Positions 8,869 through 18,658 are shown, numbered from the stretch's first letter. The stretch: DNA of 64,000 bases from Bacteroidota bacterium (GCA_027621365.1 JAQCBH010000007.1:1-64000), one strand, 5' to 3'. A program made the numbers and translations. The notes: generated by a model not told the origin, from the letters alone.

Positions 8869-11778
8869 ATGATCAAAGGGCTATACAAAAAAGTTTGGAT
8901 GTTAGCGGGAATTTCAGCTGCCTTGGCCGCACCGAATACGCTCAGCGCCCAAACATCAGGTGAATCGATCGAATCTGACACCATTGAAGAAGTTCTGGTA
9001 GTAGGTTATGGTCGTTCGACCAAGAAAGAATTTACAGGGGCCAATTCGTCCCTGAAGGGCCAATCGCTCGAAAAGCTCAACATTCCCCGATTGGACCAGG
9101 CCTTGCAAGGCCAAATTGCGGGTGTAACCATCAGTACCAACTCCGGTTCACCCGGGGGTGCTTCTCAAATTCGCATTCGCGGTCTGAGCACATTTGGGGA
9201 CAACGATCCCCTGATTTTGGTAGATGGAGTGGTATACGATAGCGAAGGCCTCAACGCCCTCAACCCAGCCGACATCGAGTCGATCAACGTGTTGAAAGAT
9301 GCTACAGCGGGTATTTACGGTGTTCGTGCAGCCAACGGTGTCATCATAGTTGAAACCAAGCGAGGAAAATTCAATGCAGTCCCTAAGTGGGAAGTTTCAG
9401 GTTTTTACGGTCTGCAACAAACCGCGAACAAATTGAATTTGTTGACCGCCACTGAATACGCTGTATTGAAGAACGAAATGTTCGCCAACGGCGGCCAGAC
9501 CATGCCCTTCAACAATACCGCATTGGGTACGGGAACGAACTGGCAGGATTCTGTGTTTCAGACTGCTCCTGTAGTTTCCTACAACGCCTCTGTTTCAGGT
9601 GGTACGGCTCAAAGTACCTATTCCATTGCCGGAGGATACTACGATCAAATGGGAATCGTCGGATTGGACAAAGCGCGTTTCAAGCGTTTGAACGGCCGAG
9701 TCAACTTCGACACCAAAATGAGCGACAACCTGCGCCTGAGCAGCGTGTTTTTGTACACCAACGAACAGCGCAGCGGCTTGCCCGAAAACGGCATTGGATC
9801 TGTTTTGTATAATACTATCAATGCATTCCCTACTGACCCCATTCGCGACCAAAACGGTCGTTATACCTATTTGGAAGAGGTAGCTGACATCATCAACCCT
9901 ATGGCCCAAATGGAGAATACCTACAATTGGGCTTGGGTCAACAAGTTTGTGGGTAAGGAGGAATTGGCTTGGGACATCAAACCCAATTTGACCTTCACCA
10001 ATCGCTTCAACTACAACTTTGCTTCGGTTGATGCCAAGGTTTTCTCTCCATTGGTGTGGTTCGGGCCTGGCAAGGCTCAGAACACAGCCATCAACGAAAA
10101 CTTAGACCCAAGTTTGGTAGAAATTGCCCCTGGTACTTTCATCGACCGTGGTGCTAGCGTAACCGAGAGCCACTCGAGCTTCACCGATTTGAATTACGAG
10201 TCATTCTTCAACCACTCCAAAGATTTGGGTGGCAACCAGGCACTGAAAACCACCTTGGGTGTTTCCATTTTCCAGCGCCGCGGCGATTATTTGAGCGGAA
10301 CCGGTTACAACATCCCGAATAACAGTGTGGAGTATGCTGATATTTCAGCCAACTTGGCTCCTGGTGGATTCTTGAACAACGTCAGCAGCTGGCAGTTTAC
10401 CGAGCGTTTGTTGTCTGGTTTCTTGCGCACTGAGTACAGCCGTTCCGGCAAGTATTTTGTTTCGGGTATTTTGCGCCGTGACGGTTCCAGCAAATTTGGT
10501 CCCAATGCTCGTTGGGGTTGGTTCCCCACCTTGTCTGGATCTTGGTTGTTGAGCGATGAAGATTTTTTCCATTCCAAAGCCATTCGCTCGGCCAAGATTC
10601 GCATGAGTTATGGTGTAAGCGGAAACGACCAAATTGAGAACTTTGCCTACCGTGGCTTGTTGAACGGTGAGGGTGTATATGTATTCAATGACATCATTGT
10701 CAGCGGTGTGGCCATTGGTCGCGCCTCTAACCCTGACTTGAAGTGGGAATCTACCCACCAGTTCAACTTGGGAACAGACTTGTCTGTGGGTCGCCAATTG
10801 GACTTGACCTTGAACTACTTCATGAAAAACACACGTGACTTGTTGTTCCAACCTGACGTATCAGGAATCCTGGGAACATCGGGTGCGGGTTCATACCCTC
10901 CAATTATCAATGCCGGAGATGTGTCGAATACGGGTGTTGAATTGGAGTTGCAGTACCGCTTCATTCCTCGTCCTGACTGGACCTGGTCAATGGGTTTCAA
11001 CGGGGCTGTTTTGAAAAACGAAGTAAAGAGCACACCCGAAGGGGTAGATTTCATACCCGGCGCTGCCTTTGGCGTGGGAGGAAACATTGCTACCCGTTTT
11101 GAAATGGGCTTCCCCATCGGTTATTTCGTCGGATACCAAGTAGATGGAGTTTTCCAAACTCAGGACGAAATCGATGCCTCTCCGGTGAAACAGGCCGGTG
11201 CCAAGCCTGGTGATTTCCGTTATAAGGACATCGATGGCGACGGTAAAATCAGCTTCAGCGACAACAGTGACAAGACCTATTTGGGTTCTCCCATTCCCAA
11301 AGTGACCTTGGGTTACAACACGAACTTCAAATACAAAAACGTGGACGTTTCTATTCAGTTGTATGCCGCCTTGGGTCAAAAGATCGTTCGCAACTACGAG
11401 CGTCAGCAGCCCTATGCGAACATGTTGGATTACAACATTCGCCGCTGGACAGGTCCAGGTTCCACCAACGAGTACGCTCGTTTGGGAACGGACTTGAACC
11501 GCAACGCCGTATTCAGCGATTTCTACGTGGAAGACGGTTCTTTTGTTCGTTTGAGAAACGTACAAATTGGATACAATTTGCCGGCTGAAAAAGCTGCTCG
11601 CTTGCACATGCAGGGATTGCGTGTGTACATGTCAGGAAACAACTTGTTTACCTTGACGAATTATATGGGCTTTGATCCCGATATCGGGTCAGCCGGTGGT
11701 GCTTTGGCATCAGGTGTCGATTATGGTTTCTATCCGCAGGCGAGAAACCTCATGTTGGGCTTTAACCTTCGTTTTTAA
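8869..11778 (+). CDS. susC: SusC-family TonB-dependent glycan receptor
   Basis: A 969-residue outer-membrane receptor that imports oligosaccharides with energy from TonB. After a signal peptide (ending NTLSAQ, about residue 28) comes the TonB-box-like DTIEEVLVVGYG. The SusC plug follows, with LDQALQGQIAGV, IRIRGLSTFGDNDPL and LKDATAGIYGVRAANGV. The rest is a beta-barrel ending in the typical NLMLGFNLRF with a terminal Phe. Most SusC proteins carry a carboxypeptidase-like domain of about 80 residues between signal peptide and TonB box; here it is missing. susD begins two bases after its stop. Position beside GH16 and GH3 genes suggests beta-1,3-glucan as substrate. Confidence 0.95.
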   Translation: MIKGLYKKVWMLAGISAALAAPNTLSAQTSGESIESDTIEEVLVVGYGRSTKKEFTGANSSLKGQSLEKLNIPRLDQALQGQIAGVTISTNSGSPGGASQIRIRGLSTFGDNDPLILVDGVVYDSEGLNALNPADIESINVLKDATAGIYGVRAANGVIIVETKRGKFNAVPKWEVSGFYGLQQTANKLNLLTATEYAVLKNEMFANGGQTMPFNNTALGTGTNWQDSVFQTAPVVSYNASVSGGTAQSTYSIAGGYYDQMGIVGLDKARFKRLNGRVNFDTKMSDNLRLSSVFLYTNEQRSGLPENGIGSVLYNTINAFPTDPIRDQNGRYTYLEEVADIINPMAQMENTYNWAWVNKFVGKEELAWDIKPNLTFTNRFNYNFASVDAKVFSPLVWFGPGKAQNTAINENLDPSLVEIAPGTFIDRGASVTESHSSFTDLNYESFFNHSKDLGGNQALKTTLGVSIFQRRGDYLSGTGYNIPNNSVEYADISANLAPGGFLNNVSSWQFTERLLSGFLRTEYSRSGKYFVSGILRRDGSSKFGPNARWGWFPTLSGSWLLSDEDFFHSKAIRSAKIRMSYGVSGNDQIENFAYRGLLNGEGVYVFNDIIVSGVAIGRASNPDLKWESTHQFNLGTDLSVGRQLDLTLNYFMKNTRDLLFQPDVSGILGTSGAGSYPPIINAGDVSNTGVELELQYRFIPRPDWTWSMGFNGAVLKNEVKSTPEGVDFIPGAAFGVGGNIATRFEMGFPIGYFVGYQVDGVFQTQDEIDASPVKQAGAKPGDFRYKDIDGDGKISFSDNSDKTYLGSPIPKVTLGYNTNFKYKNVDVSIQLYAALGQKIVRNYERQQPYANMLDYNIRRWTGPGSTNEYARLGTDLNRNAVFSDFYVEDGSFVRLRNVQIGYNLPAEKAARLHMQGLRVYMSGNNLFTLTNYMGFDPDIGSAGGALASGVDYGFYPQARNLMLGFNLRF

Positions 11779-11780
11779 TC

Positions 11781-13256
11781 ATGAAAAAATTTGCCATTGC
11801 CCTGTTGGCCTTGGGCCTATCGATGACCCAAGTGGGTTGCGAAAAATTCTTGGACGTGGCCCCGCCATACACCCAAGATGCTGATAATTTCTTCAATACT
11901 CCTGTCGACTATGAGCGCGCATTGATTGGTGCTTATGACCTCTTGCAGGGTTCGTTCATGTCAACCTGGATCGGTGAAATTGCCTCTGACAACTCCATTG
12001 CTGGGGGCGAAAGCGTAACCGATAGCGAGGGTTTGCACGAAATTGACGCCATGTCTCACGATGCAGTCAACGATGATTTGCGCAAGGTGTTCCGTTGGAA
12101 TTACGCCGGCATTACCCGTGTGAATTACATCATGGAGCACAAGGACAAGTTGGACTTTCAAGGCAAGGACGAGATTCTGGGCCAGGCCCGTTTCTTGCGT
12201 GCCTTCTACTACTTTGAACTGGTTAAATTTTTTGGCGATGTTCCCTTGGTAGTAGACAAGCGTTTGGGCAGCAGCGAGGCTACCTTGTACGATCGTGCTC
12301 CTGCCTCTGAAGTGTATGCTCAGATTGAGTCTGACTTGAGTTTTGCTGTGTCAACTTTGGATTGGACGGCTGCCGAAAAGGGCCGCATCACCAAAGGTGC
12401 CGCCTTGAGTTTGCTCGGTAAGGTGTATCTGTACCAAGATAAGTTTGACTTGGCAGCGGCCACTTTCAAGCAGGTCATAGACCAGAACCAGTACAAGCTG
12501 ATTTCCGATTACAAGAAGATATTCACCGTGGCCAATGAAGGTCATTCGGAGACCGTATTTGATGTGGAATACAGCGGCGCTGAAGGCGGTAGCTATGGGT
12601 GCATGATTTGTTTGGAGGGCAACGCCTCTCCTGGTTTCCAGGGCATTCGCCAATACAACGGCCCCGTTTACGGAGATGGGAATAGCTACAATTTGCCCAC
12701 CCAGAACCTGTTTGACGCGTTTGCGGCCAATGATCCTCGCCGTGATGCGAGCATTTTGGATATCGATGACTTCATTTCCAAGCAAGCCAATCCCTCGGCC
12801 ATTACGTACGCCAAAGGCGGCGGAGGTCATACCGGATTTTACAACAACAAGTACATCAAAAAGCAAGGTGAAATCGGTTTACCCGACAACGATTTGACCA
12901 GCCCTGTGAACTACAAGGTGATTCGTTACGCCGACGTGTTGTTGATGGCTGCTGAGGCCAATGCCCGCAAAGGTGGAGCTGACGAGGCTTTGGCCCGTAC
13001 CTATTTGAACCAAGTGCGCACTCGCGCAGGTTTGGCCAATTCTTCTGCTTCAGGCCAAGCCTTGGTAGAAGCCATTTGGGCCGAACGTCGATTGGAGCTG
13101 AGCGGTGAAGGCCATCGCTTCTTTGATTTGGTTCGCACCGGTCAAGCCAAAGATGCCATCGACGGATTTGTCGTTGGAAAGCACGAACTTTTCCCCATTC
13201 CACAGGTTGAAATAGACCTAGCCGGTGGCAAATGGATCCAAAACCCCAACTATTAA
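11781..13256 (+). CDS. susD: SusD/RagB-family glycan-binding lipoprotein
   Basis: A 491-residue surface lipoprotein that caps the SusC barrel and binds the glycan. The signal peptide ends in a lipobox with Cys20 (SMTQVGCEKFLDV). Family marks include EKFLDV, the helical ARFLRAFYYFELVKFFGDVPLV, RADVLLMAAEAN-type helices and the C-terminal ERRLELSGEGHRFFDLVRTG, with a final PIPQ.EID segment. The start is two bases after susC, and the PKD lipoprotein begins 12 bases after its stop, giving a tight operon. Substrate specificity cannot be read from SusD; it is inferred from the neighbouring GH16 and GH3. Confidence 0.95.
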   Translation: MKKFAIALLALGLSMTQVGCEKFLDVAPPYTQDADNFFNTPVDYERALIGAYDLLQGSFMSTWIGEIASDNSIAGGESVTDSEGLHEIDAMSHDAVNDDLRKVFRWNYAGITRVNYIMEHKDKLDFQGKDEILGQARFLRAFYYFELVKFFGDVPLVVDKRLGSSEATLYDRAPASEVYAQIESDLSFAVSTLDWTAAEKGRITKGAALSLLGKVYLYQDKFDLAAATFKQVIDQNQYKLISDYKKIFTVANEGHSETVFDVEYSGAEGGSYGCMICLEGNASPGFQGIRQYNGPVYGDGNSYNLPTQNLFDAFAANDPRRDASILDIDDFISKQANPSAITYAKGGGGHTGFYNNKYIKKQGEIGLPDNDLTSPVNYKVIRYADVLLMAAEANARKGGADEALARTYLNQVRTRAGLANSSASGQALVEAIWAERRLELSGEGHRFFDLVRTGQAKDAIDGFVVGKHELFPIPQVEIDLAGGKWIQNPNY

Positions 13257-13268
13257 ACAACTAATACT

Positions 13269-14618
13269 ATGAAAAAAACCATATTCTTAGCACTCGGCCT
13301 GATGGCGCTGTTGGCGTCTCCAGGCTGTAAGGAGGAAGATCCCAACTTGGGAATGGCTCCTACTGCGGCTGATGCAGTATTTACCTACGAGCCATCAGTT
13401 GACAACCCCAACATCATCAATTTCGAAGCCAAGAACAAAACCTTGATTGCCAAGTGGGATTTCGGTAACGGAACCACAGGTGAAGGTTCAACCGCTCAGG
13501 CTTCTTACCCCAACAAGGGTACTTACACCGTGAAGTTGACTGTGTTCAATTCAGGTGGTAGTGCTTCTTCTACCCAAGACATTGTCATTGGTCAAGACGA
13601 TCCTACCTTGTTGAGCGACCCCTTGTACACCTTTTTGACCGGTGGCAACACAGGCAAAGGCTACAAGACCTGGGTGATTGACTCCACCCGCGACGGTCAC
13701 ATGGGCGTAGGTCCTAACCCAAGTGGTACGGCTGGTGACTACCCCGAATGGTGGGCCGCCAAAGCTATGGACAAATCAAACGTAGGCTTGTATGACGATC
13801 AGTTTGTCTTCCGTTTGAAAGGCTTTGGCTATGACCAAATCACCAACGGAGACGTGTACATCAACAATTTGCAGGCCGCTAACTTCCCTGGCTCTGTGTT
13901 GACTCCCAAGGCCGATTATTGGGCTCCCTTTGAGAACCAAATGAACGAGACTTGGACCTTGACCATGGGTGAGGATACCACCATCACCGTTTCTGGTAAA
14001 TCCTTCATTGGATATTACGCCGGTTCTCAAACCTACAAGGTGATCAGCATCTCTGAAAACGAGTTGTTCTTGCGCTATGTAGACGGTGGAAACGACGGTT
14101 TGGCTTGGTACATTCGTCTGGTTCCCGATGACTACCCTGTCAATGGCGGTGGTGGAGGTGGAACCGATCCCACCTTTGAATTGCCCATCGATTTTGAAAG
14201 TGTAGAGCCTGAATTTACCGTTTTCGGAAACAGCACTTACAGCATTGTCGACAATGCCAACAAAGGAGGTATCAACACCAGTAACCGCGTTTTGGAAACC
14301 GTTCACGGCAATGAGACCTGGGCGGGTTTGTTTGTCAACTTGAAGAACAAATTGGACTTCAGCGGCTCTGCAAAGACCATCTCAGTGAAAGTATTTGCGC
14401 CTGCCACAGGCGTGATGCGTATCAAGTTGGAAAACAGCGCCAATACCGCTGAGTTCATCGAGAAAGATGTCAATGTATCGGCTGCCAATCAGTGGGTAGA
14501 AGTGAGCATTGATTTTTCTGATGCCACGGCCGGTGTATTCGATCGCTTGGTTCTCTTTCCTGGATGGGACGTAGCCGATGCCGGTACTTTCTATCTGGAC
14601 GATATTGCCCAAAAATAA
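13269..14618 (+). CDS. PKD-containing surface glycan-binding lipoprotein
   Basis: A 449-residue lipoprotein (lipobox ASPGC, Cys20). Domains in order: PKD (about 35-108, WDFGNGTTGEG and YPNKGTYTVKLTVFN); a glucan-type domain (133-290) with MGVGP, EWW, LYDDQFVF, SGKSFIG and AWYIRLVP; a six-glycine linker (293-298); and a C-terminal jelly-roll, CBM-like domain (303-449). This is the third-gene position of laminarin loci (SusC, SusD, PKD protein, GH16, GH3), where such proteins bind glucan at the cell surface. The middle domain matches both repeats of the protein at 7464-8741. It is followed by a terminator. Binding function is inferred, not shown by any catalytic motif. Confidence 0.85.
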   Translation: MKKTIFLALGLMALLASPGCKEEDPNLGMAPTAADAVFTYEPSVDNPNIINFEAKNKTLIAKWDFGNGTTGEGSTAQASYPNKGTYTVKLTVFNSGGSASSTQDIVIGQDDPTLLSDPLYTFLTGGNTGKGYKTWVIDSTRDGHMGVGPNPSGTAGDYPEWWAAKAMDKSNVGLYDDQFVFRLKGFGYDQITNGDVYINNLQAANFPGSVLTPKADYWAPFENQMNETWTLTMGEDTTITVSGKSFIGYYAGSQTYKVISISENELFLRYVDGGNDGLAWYIRLVPDDYPVNGGGGGGTDPTFELPIDFESVEPEFTVFGNSTYSIVDNANKGGINTSNRVLETVHGNETWAGLFVNLKNKLDFSGSAKTISVKVFAPATGVMRIKLENSANTAEFIEKDVNVSAANQWVEVSIDFSDATAGVFDRLVLFPGWDVADAGTFYLDDIAQK

Positions 14619-14626
14619 CATTCACT

Positions 14627-14655
14627 AGGGCGGGTTTTCAAACCCGCCCTTTTTC
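14627..14655 (+). terminator. Terminator between the PKD lipoprotein and GH16 genes
   Basis: An 11-bp stem (AGGGCGGGTTT, loop TC, AAACCCGCCCT) with a T run. The run leads straight into TTTCTTTG-TACT-ATG of the GH16 gene, so it may trim read-through while the GH16 gene has its own start. Confidence 0.85.
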
Positions 14656-14663
14656 TTTGTACT

Positions 14664-15776
14664 ATGCCCAAAATTGCATCTATGTCCCTATTCTTGGCCT
14701 CTCTTGGAGCTCTGTCGTTTGCGGCTTCTTCTTGTGAAAAAACTCCAGAAGACCCCATAGTATTGCCTGAGAATTTTAGCCATACGTTGACCTTGTCTTC
14801 CTCTGTAAAAGGCCAAGTTGATGCTGTGCTGACGGCTGATAAGGTCAATTATTATTCGATTGAATTCATCGATGTTGATGGACCGCATGCTGATGAGAAT
14901 ACCACGGGAAAGTTTTCGTACAAATTTGCGGCTTCGGGCAAATACGCCGTTCGAATGCGAGCTCATACCTCGGCCATTCACTTTGTAGAGGCCATCGACA
15001 GCGTGAGCATCAACGAAGTAACACTGGCCGATGGTTACACGACGCCAACAGAGTATCCTGGGTACACTTTGGCTTGGGCCGATGAATTCAATGGCAATGC
15101 CTTGAATCTCAATGATTGGACCCATGAAATTGGAACCGGCAATTGGGGATGGGGCAACAATGAATTGCAGTACTACACCGATGGCACCAATAACTTGGAA
15201 GTATCGGGCGGTAAGTTGACCATAACGGCGAAGAGCGAAAGCCAAGGTTCGAGCAATTACACTTCGGCGCGCATCAAAACCCAAGGCAAAAAAGAGTTCC
15301 AGTACGGTCGCATCGACATTCGCGCTCGCCTGCCTCGCGGTCAAGGCCTATGGCCTGCTCTCTGGATGCTAGGATCAAATATTTCCAGCATCGGTTGGCC
15401 CAATTGCGGGGAAATTGATATCATGGAATTGGTGGGTCATCAGCCCAACCGCGTGCATGGTACCGTACATTTTGGCACATCTACCCCTTCGGCTCAGCGC
15501 ACCTCTTCCTACAGTTTGGGTGCGGCAGAATTTGGCGATGAATTCCATGTTTTCACCTTGATTTGGGAACAGAACAAGATTGAATGGTACGTGGACGACA
15601 AAAAATACCACACGGTGACCTCTTCGGGAACAGGCGGAATCTATCCCTTCAACGATAAATTCTTCTTCATCTTCAACGTGGCCGTTGGCGGTCAGTGGCC
15701 AGGCTCGCCTGACGCGTCGACTGTTTTCCCTCAGCAGATGGAGGTCGATTACATTCGCGTTTTCCAGAAACCTTAA
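14664..15776 (+). CDS. GH16 endo-beta-1,3-glucanase (laminarinase-type) lipoprotein
   Basis: A 370-residue secreted lipoprotein (lipobox AASSC, Cys24) that should cut beta-1,3-glucans such as laminarin at the cell surface. An Ig/PKD-like domain (about 35-125) precedes the GH16 catalytic domain (130-370). The catalytic motif is GEIDIMELVG, with nucleophile Glu250, Asp252 and acid/base Glu255. Upstream GQGLWPALWMLG and downstream FHVFTLIWEQNKIEWYVD are typical of laminarinases. The start at ATG 14664 begins the lipoprotein signal. It is convergent with the GH3 gene, and their stop codons overlap. Exact linkage preference (beta-1,3 or mixed) is not certain. Confidence 0.93.
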   Translation: MPKIASMSLFLASLGALSFAASSCEKTPEDPIVLPENFSHTLTLSSSVKGQVDAVLTADKVNYYSIEFIDVDGPHADENTTGKFSYKFAASGKYAVRMRAHTSAIHFVEAIDSVSINEVTLADGYTTPTEYPGYTLAWADEFNGNALNLNDWTHEIGTGNWGWGNNELQYYTDGTNNLEVSGGKLTITAKSESQGSSNYTSARIKTQGKKEFQYGRIDIRARLPRGQGLWPALWMLGSNISSIGWPNCGEIDIMELVGHQPNRVHGTVHFGTSTPSAQRTSSYSLGAAEFGDEFHVFTLIWEQNKIEWYVDDKKYHTVTSSGTGGIYPFNDKFFFIFNVAVGGQWPGSPDASTVFPQQMEVDYIRVFQKP

Positions 15777-17997
15777 CGAACCGTCAAGGTCTGTCGGGAA
15801 CCGTTGTTTCCCCATATTTCAAAGTCTCCCGCTTCAGTCAAGCGTACATTTTGTGCGTTGACCAAACTCAGATCGTCTCGTTTGATGGCAAAATGAACAT
15901 CAACTGATTCACCTGGGGCAAGCAATACCTTCTGGAACCCAATAAGTTTGCGCACGCTGGGGCTCACGGAGGCATACAAGTCTTGCATGTACAACTGAGC
16001 CACCTCTTGCCCTGCACGTGAACCGGCATTGGTGATGGTCCATGTTGCTGTGGCGGGCTTGCCAGAGGCAAAACCTAGGGTATCCAAGGTCAAGGCTGAA
16101 TGCGTGAACTGAGTATAGGACAATCCGTGGCCAAAATCGTATTGGGGCTGGTAAGCATTGGTGCTGTAGTCGGAATGAAAATCTTCGGTATGCTTGCGGT
16201 CGTAGTGAACGATGCTTCCACTGCTACGGGGGTAGGTGATGGGCAACTTTCCCGACGGATTGTTCTCGCCTTCCAAAGTTTCGATCAGGGCTTGTGGGCC
16301 GTAATCACCGGGCAAATAGGCATGAATGATGGCCTGGGCCAAGGGCTCCAACTCAGAAATGATGCGGGGACGATTGAAGAACAACACTAGCGTCAGTGGC
16401 TTACCCAAGGAGGCCAGCGATTTGACGTAATCGATTTCTTCACGGCTGAGATCCAATGATTCGGTATTTCCTGGCACCTCAGTGCCGGGTGTTTCACCTA
16501 GACATACGACGATCGATTCGCAGGATTTCAAGGCTTTGAGCTCTTTTTTGCTCAAATAATACCCGGAGAATTTGGGGCAGGTGTAACGTCCTTCAGGTGC
16601 GTATTTCTGGGAAGCAGCAGCCAGGGTCATGCCCAAACCATGCTCTTGGGCCGCTCCTTCGTCGCGGCCTAACCATGTATGAGTCCAGGCTCCATTGATC
16701 AACGTCAAACTTTCTACCACAGGCCCAACCAAAGCGTGCTGTCCAGAGCCCAAAGGCAATGCACTCTCGTTTTTCAACAAGGTCATGCTTTCACGAGCGG
16801 CCTGAAGGGCGGCTTGCTGAAAAGCAGGGCTCGCGAACTGCGTATAAACGGTGGTTGGGGCAGAAGGCTCTATCAGGTCCAGTTCCTCTTTCAAGGTCAA
16901 AATTCGGCGAACAGAGGCATCAATGCGCTCCATGCTGATCTCCCCGCTCTGAACCAAATCGATCAAATGGTCGTTGAAACGATAATCATTGGGGGTCATG
17001 CTCATGTCGACACCAGCGAGAATGGCCAATTTGACAGCTTCACGGAAGTCAGAAGCGACACGGTGATTGACGTGCAGTTTGTAGATGTCTTCCCAGTCGG
17101 TGACCACCACTCCTTCAAACCCGAGTTCATCGCGCAACAAATCACTCAAAATGCGGGGATTGGCGTGAACGGGGATGCCGCTGATTTCGCCAGAGTTGAC
17201 CATGATGGTGCGGGCTCCGGCTTCGATGGCCGCTTGGAATGGAGGCAAATACAAATCGCGCCAATCGCGCTCAGCGAGATAGGCAGGTGTGCGGTCTTTT
17301 CCGCTCAAGGTGGCCGAATAACCTAAGAAATGCTTCAAGCAGGCCGCCACATGGTAATCGTCAATGCTCTCGTTGGGACCTTGGTAACCGCGAACCGCGG
17401 CCAAGCCCATCTGGGTGGTCAAGTATACATCTTCTCCGTAAGTCTCAAACATGCGGGACCAAAGAGGCTGTCTGCCCAAATCCAAGACGGGCGAAAAATT
17501 CCAGGGAATGCCAGAAGCTCGGGTTTCATAGGCGGTAATGGCGGCACCCTGTTCCACCAATCTGGGATTCCAAGTGGCGGCTTGTCCCAAGGGCTGTGGG
17601 AAAAGTGTTCCTTTTGAGGTGTAGGTCGTGCCGTGAATGGCATCGATCCCGTACAACACAGGCAGAGCCCCGTGCAAACGGGCTGAAGCTTGAATGCTAT
17701 TGATGATTTCGTTCCAGGTCTCAACGGTTTTGGATCCGCTGGCGCAAGCACAGTTCAACACAGAACCAACCTTGTATTCGCCAAAGGCCTTTTGAAGGGC
17801 GGCTTCGTCCAAGGCCAAGGGTTCAACCGGGTTGCAATAACCGCCTTTGACAATGACGCTCAGGTCAATTTGGGTCATTTGCCCCACCTTTTCTACCAAG
17901 GTCATTTGGCTGATGAGGCTGTCAATTTTGGAAACCTGAGACCAGGCCGCTTGGGCTGAGAGAAGGAAGAGTAAACCCGCAGTGAATCGCTTCATAG
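15773..17997 (-). CDS. GH3 beta-glucosidase, secreted
   Basis: A 740-residue glycoside hydrolase family 3 enzyme that should release glucose from oligosaccharides made by the GH16 enzyme. A signal peptide (MKRFTAGLLFLLSAQAAWSQ) precedes the catalytic barrel, with the conserved KHFLGY near 221, NSGEISGIPVHAN, and the nucleophile Asp300 in VVVTDWED. The second domain includes the ALVGP and GETPGTEVPGNTESLDLS segments, and a C-terminal fibronectin III-like domain follows (YDFGHGLSYTQF onward). The ATG at 17997 starts the signal peptide. Its stop (15773-15775) overlaps that of the GH16 gene. Periplasmic location is likely because there is no lipobox or T9SS domain. Confidence 0.95.
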
Positions 17998-18039
17998 CAG
18001 GCAAGTTACTTGCTTATTGTAAAGAAAACAATAAGAAGA

Positions 18040-18618
18040 TCAGGCTTCTTGGCAGAAGGACTGCAATTCTCTGTAGAATCGAGCAACGGGGAAACCCATG
18101 ACGTTGTAGAAGCAGCCGTCAATCCCACTGACTCCTAGATAGCCCATCCAGTCTTGAATTCCGTACGATCCGGCCTTGTCGAACGGCGATCCTGTGGCGA
18201 TGTACGCTTCGATTTCTTCCTCGCTGAGTTCGTGAAACCGAACCTGTGTACGCGCGTGAAAGACCTTCGTTTTTTGCTCGTTTCTTAAACAAACACCGGT
18301 ATAAACCTCATGCGTGCGACCGCTCAATTGCTTGAGCATAGCCTTGGCTTCAGCGGCATCAGCAGGCTTGTTCAAGACCTGGCCATCGATCCAGACAATG
18401 GTGTCAGCCGTGACCAAAACCTTGGGAGAAATGGCCCCTTGGTAGTGCTTGCTTTTGTGTTCAGCCAAGAATTCGCAAACTTGCTCGGGCGGCAAGGATT
18501 CGTCAAAGTCTTCATCGGCCTCGATTCGCAGCACCTGAAACTCAAATCCGGCTTCCTGCAAAATTTGATGGCGGCGTGGAGATTGGGAGGCTAACAAGAG
18601 TGCGGGACTGGCAAACAT
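18040..18618 (-). CDS. maf: Maf-family nucleotide pyrophosphatase
   Basis: A 192-residue Maf/HAM1-like house-cleaning nucleoside triphosphate pyrophosphatase. Motifs: LLLASQSPRRHQILQ (phosphate-binding loop), ADTIVWIDGQVLNKP with the catalytic Asp, LSGRTHEVYTGV, and FDKAGSYGIQD. The start at ATG 18618 (MFASPALLL) suits the family. An in-frame ATG at 18660 would add 14 unrelated residues and lie under the divergent gene. A TACCTTTG element sits four bases before the chosen ATG, which supports it. It is divergent from the spermidine synthase-like gene. Confidence 0.94.
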   Translation of the reverse strand: MFASPALLLASQSPRRHQILQEAGFEFQVLRIEADEDFDESLPPEQVCEFLAEHKSKHYQGAISPKVLVTADTIVWIDGQVLNKPADAAEAKAMLKQLSGRTHEVYTGVCLRNEQKTKVFHARTQVRFHELSEEEIEAYIATGSPFDKAGSYGIQDWMGYLGVSGIDGCFYNVMGFPVARFYRELQSFCQEA

Positions 18619-18622
18619 GCTG

Positions 18623-18630
18623 CAAAGGTA
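18623..18630 (-). promoter_or_regulatory. TACCTTTG -7 element four bases before maf ATG
   Basis: The reverse strand reads TACCTTTG-CAGC-ATG. It is one of two opposed TAnnTTTG elements within 31 bases (the other at 18646-18653) and decides the maf start. Confidence 0.6.
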
Positions 18631-18645
18631 CTCGCCCCCAAGCGC

Positions 18646-18653
18646 TAAATTTG
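18646..18653 (+). promoter_or_regulatory. TAAATTTG -7 element five bases before the spermidine synthase-like ATG
   Basis: Reads TAAATTTG-TTTCC-ATG. It faces away from the maf element in the same 40-base divergent intergenic region. Confidence 0.6.
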
Positions 18654-18658
18654 TTTCC

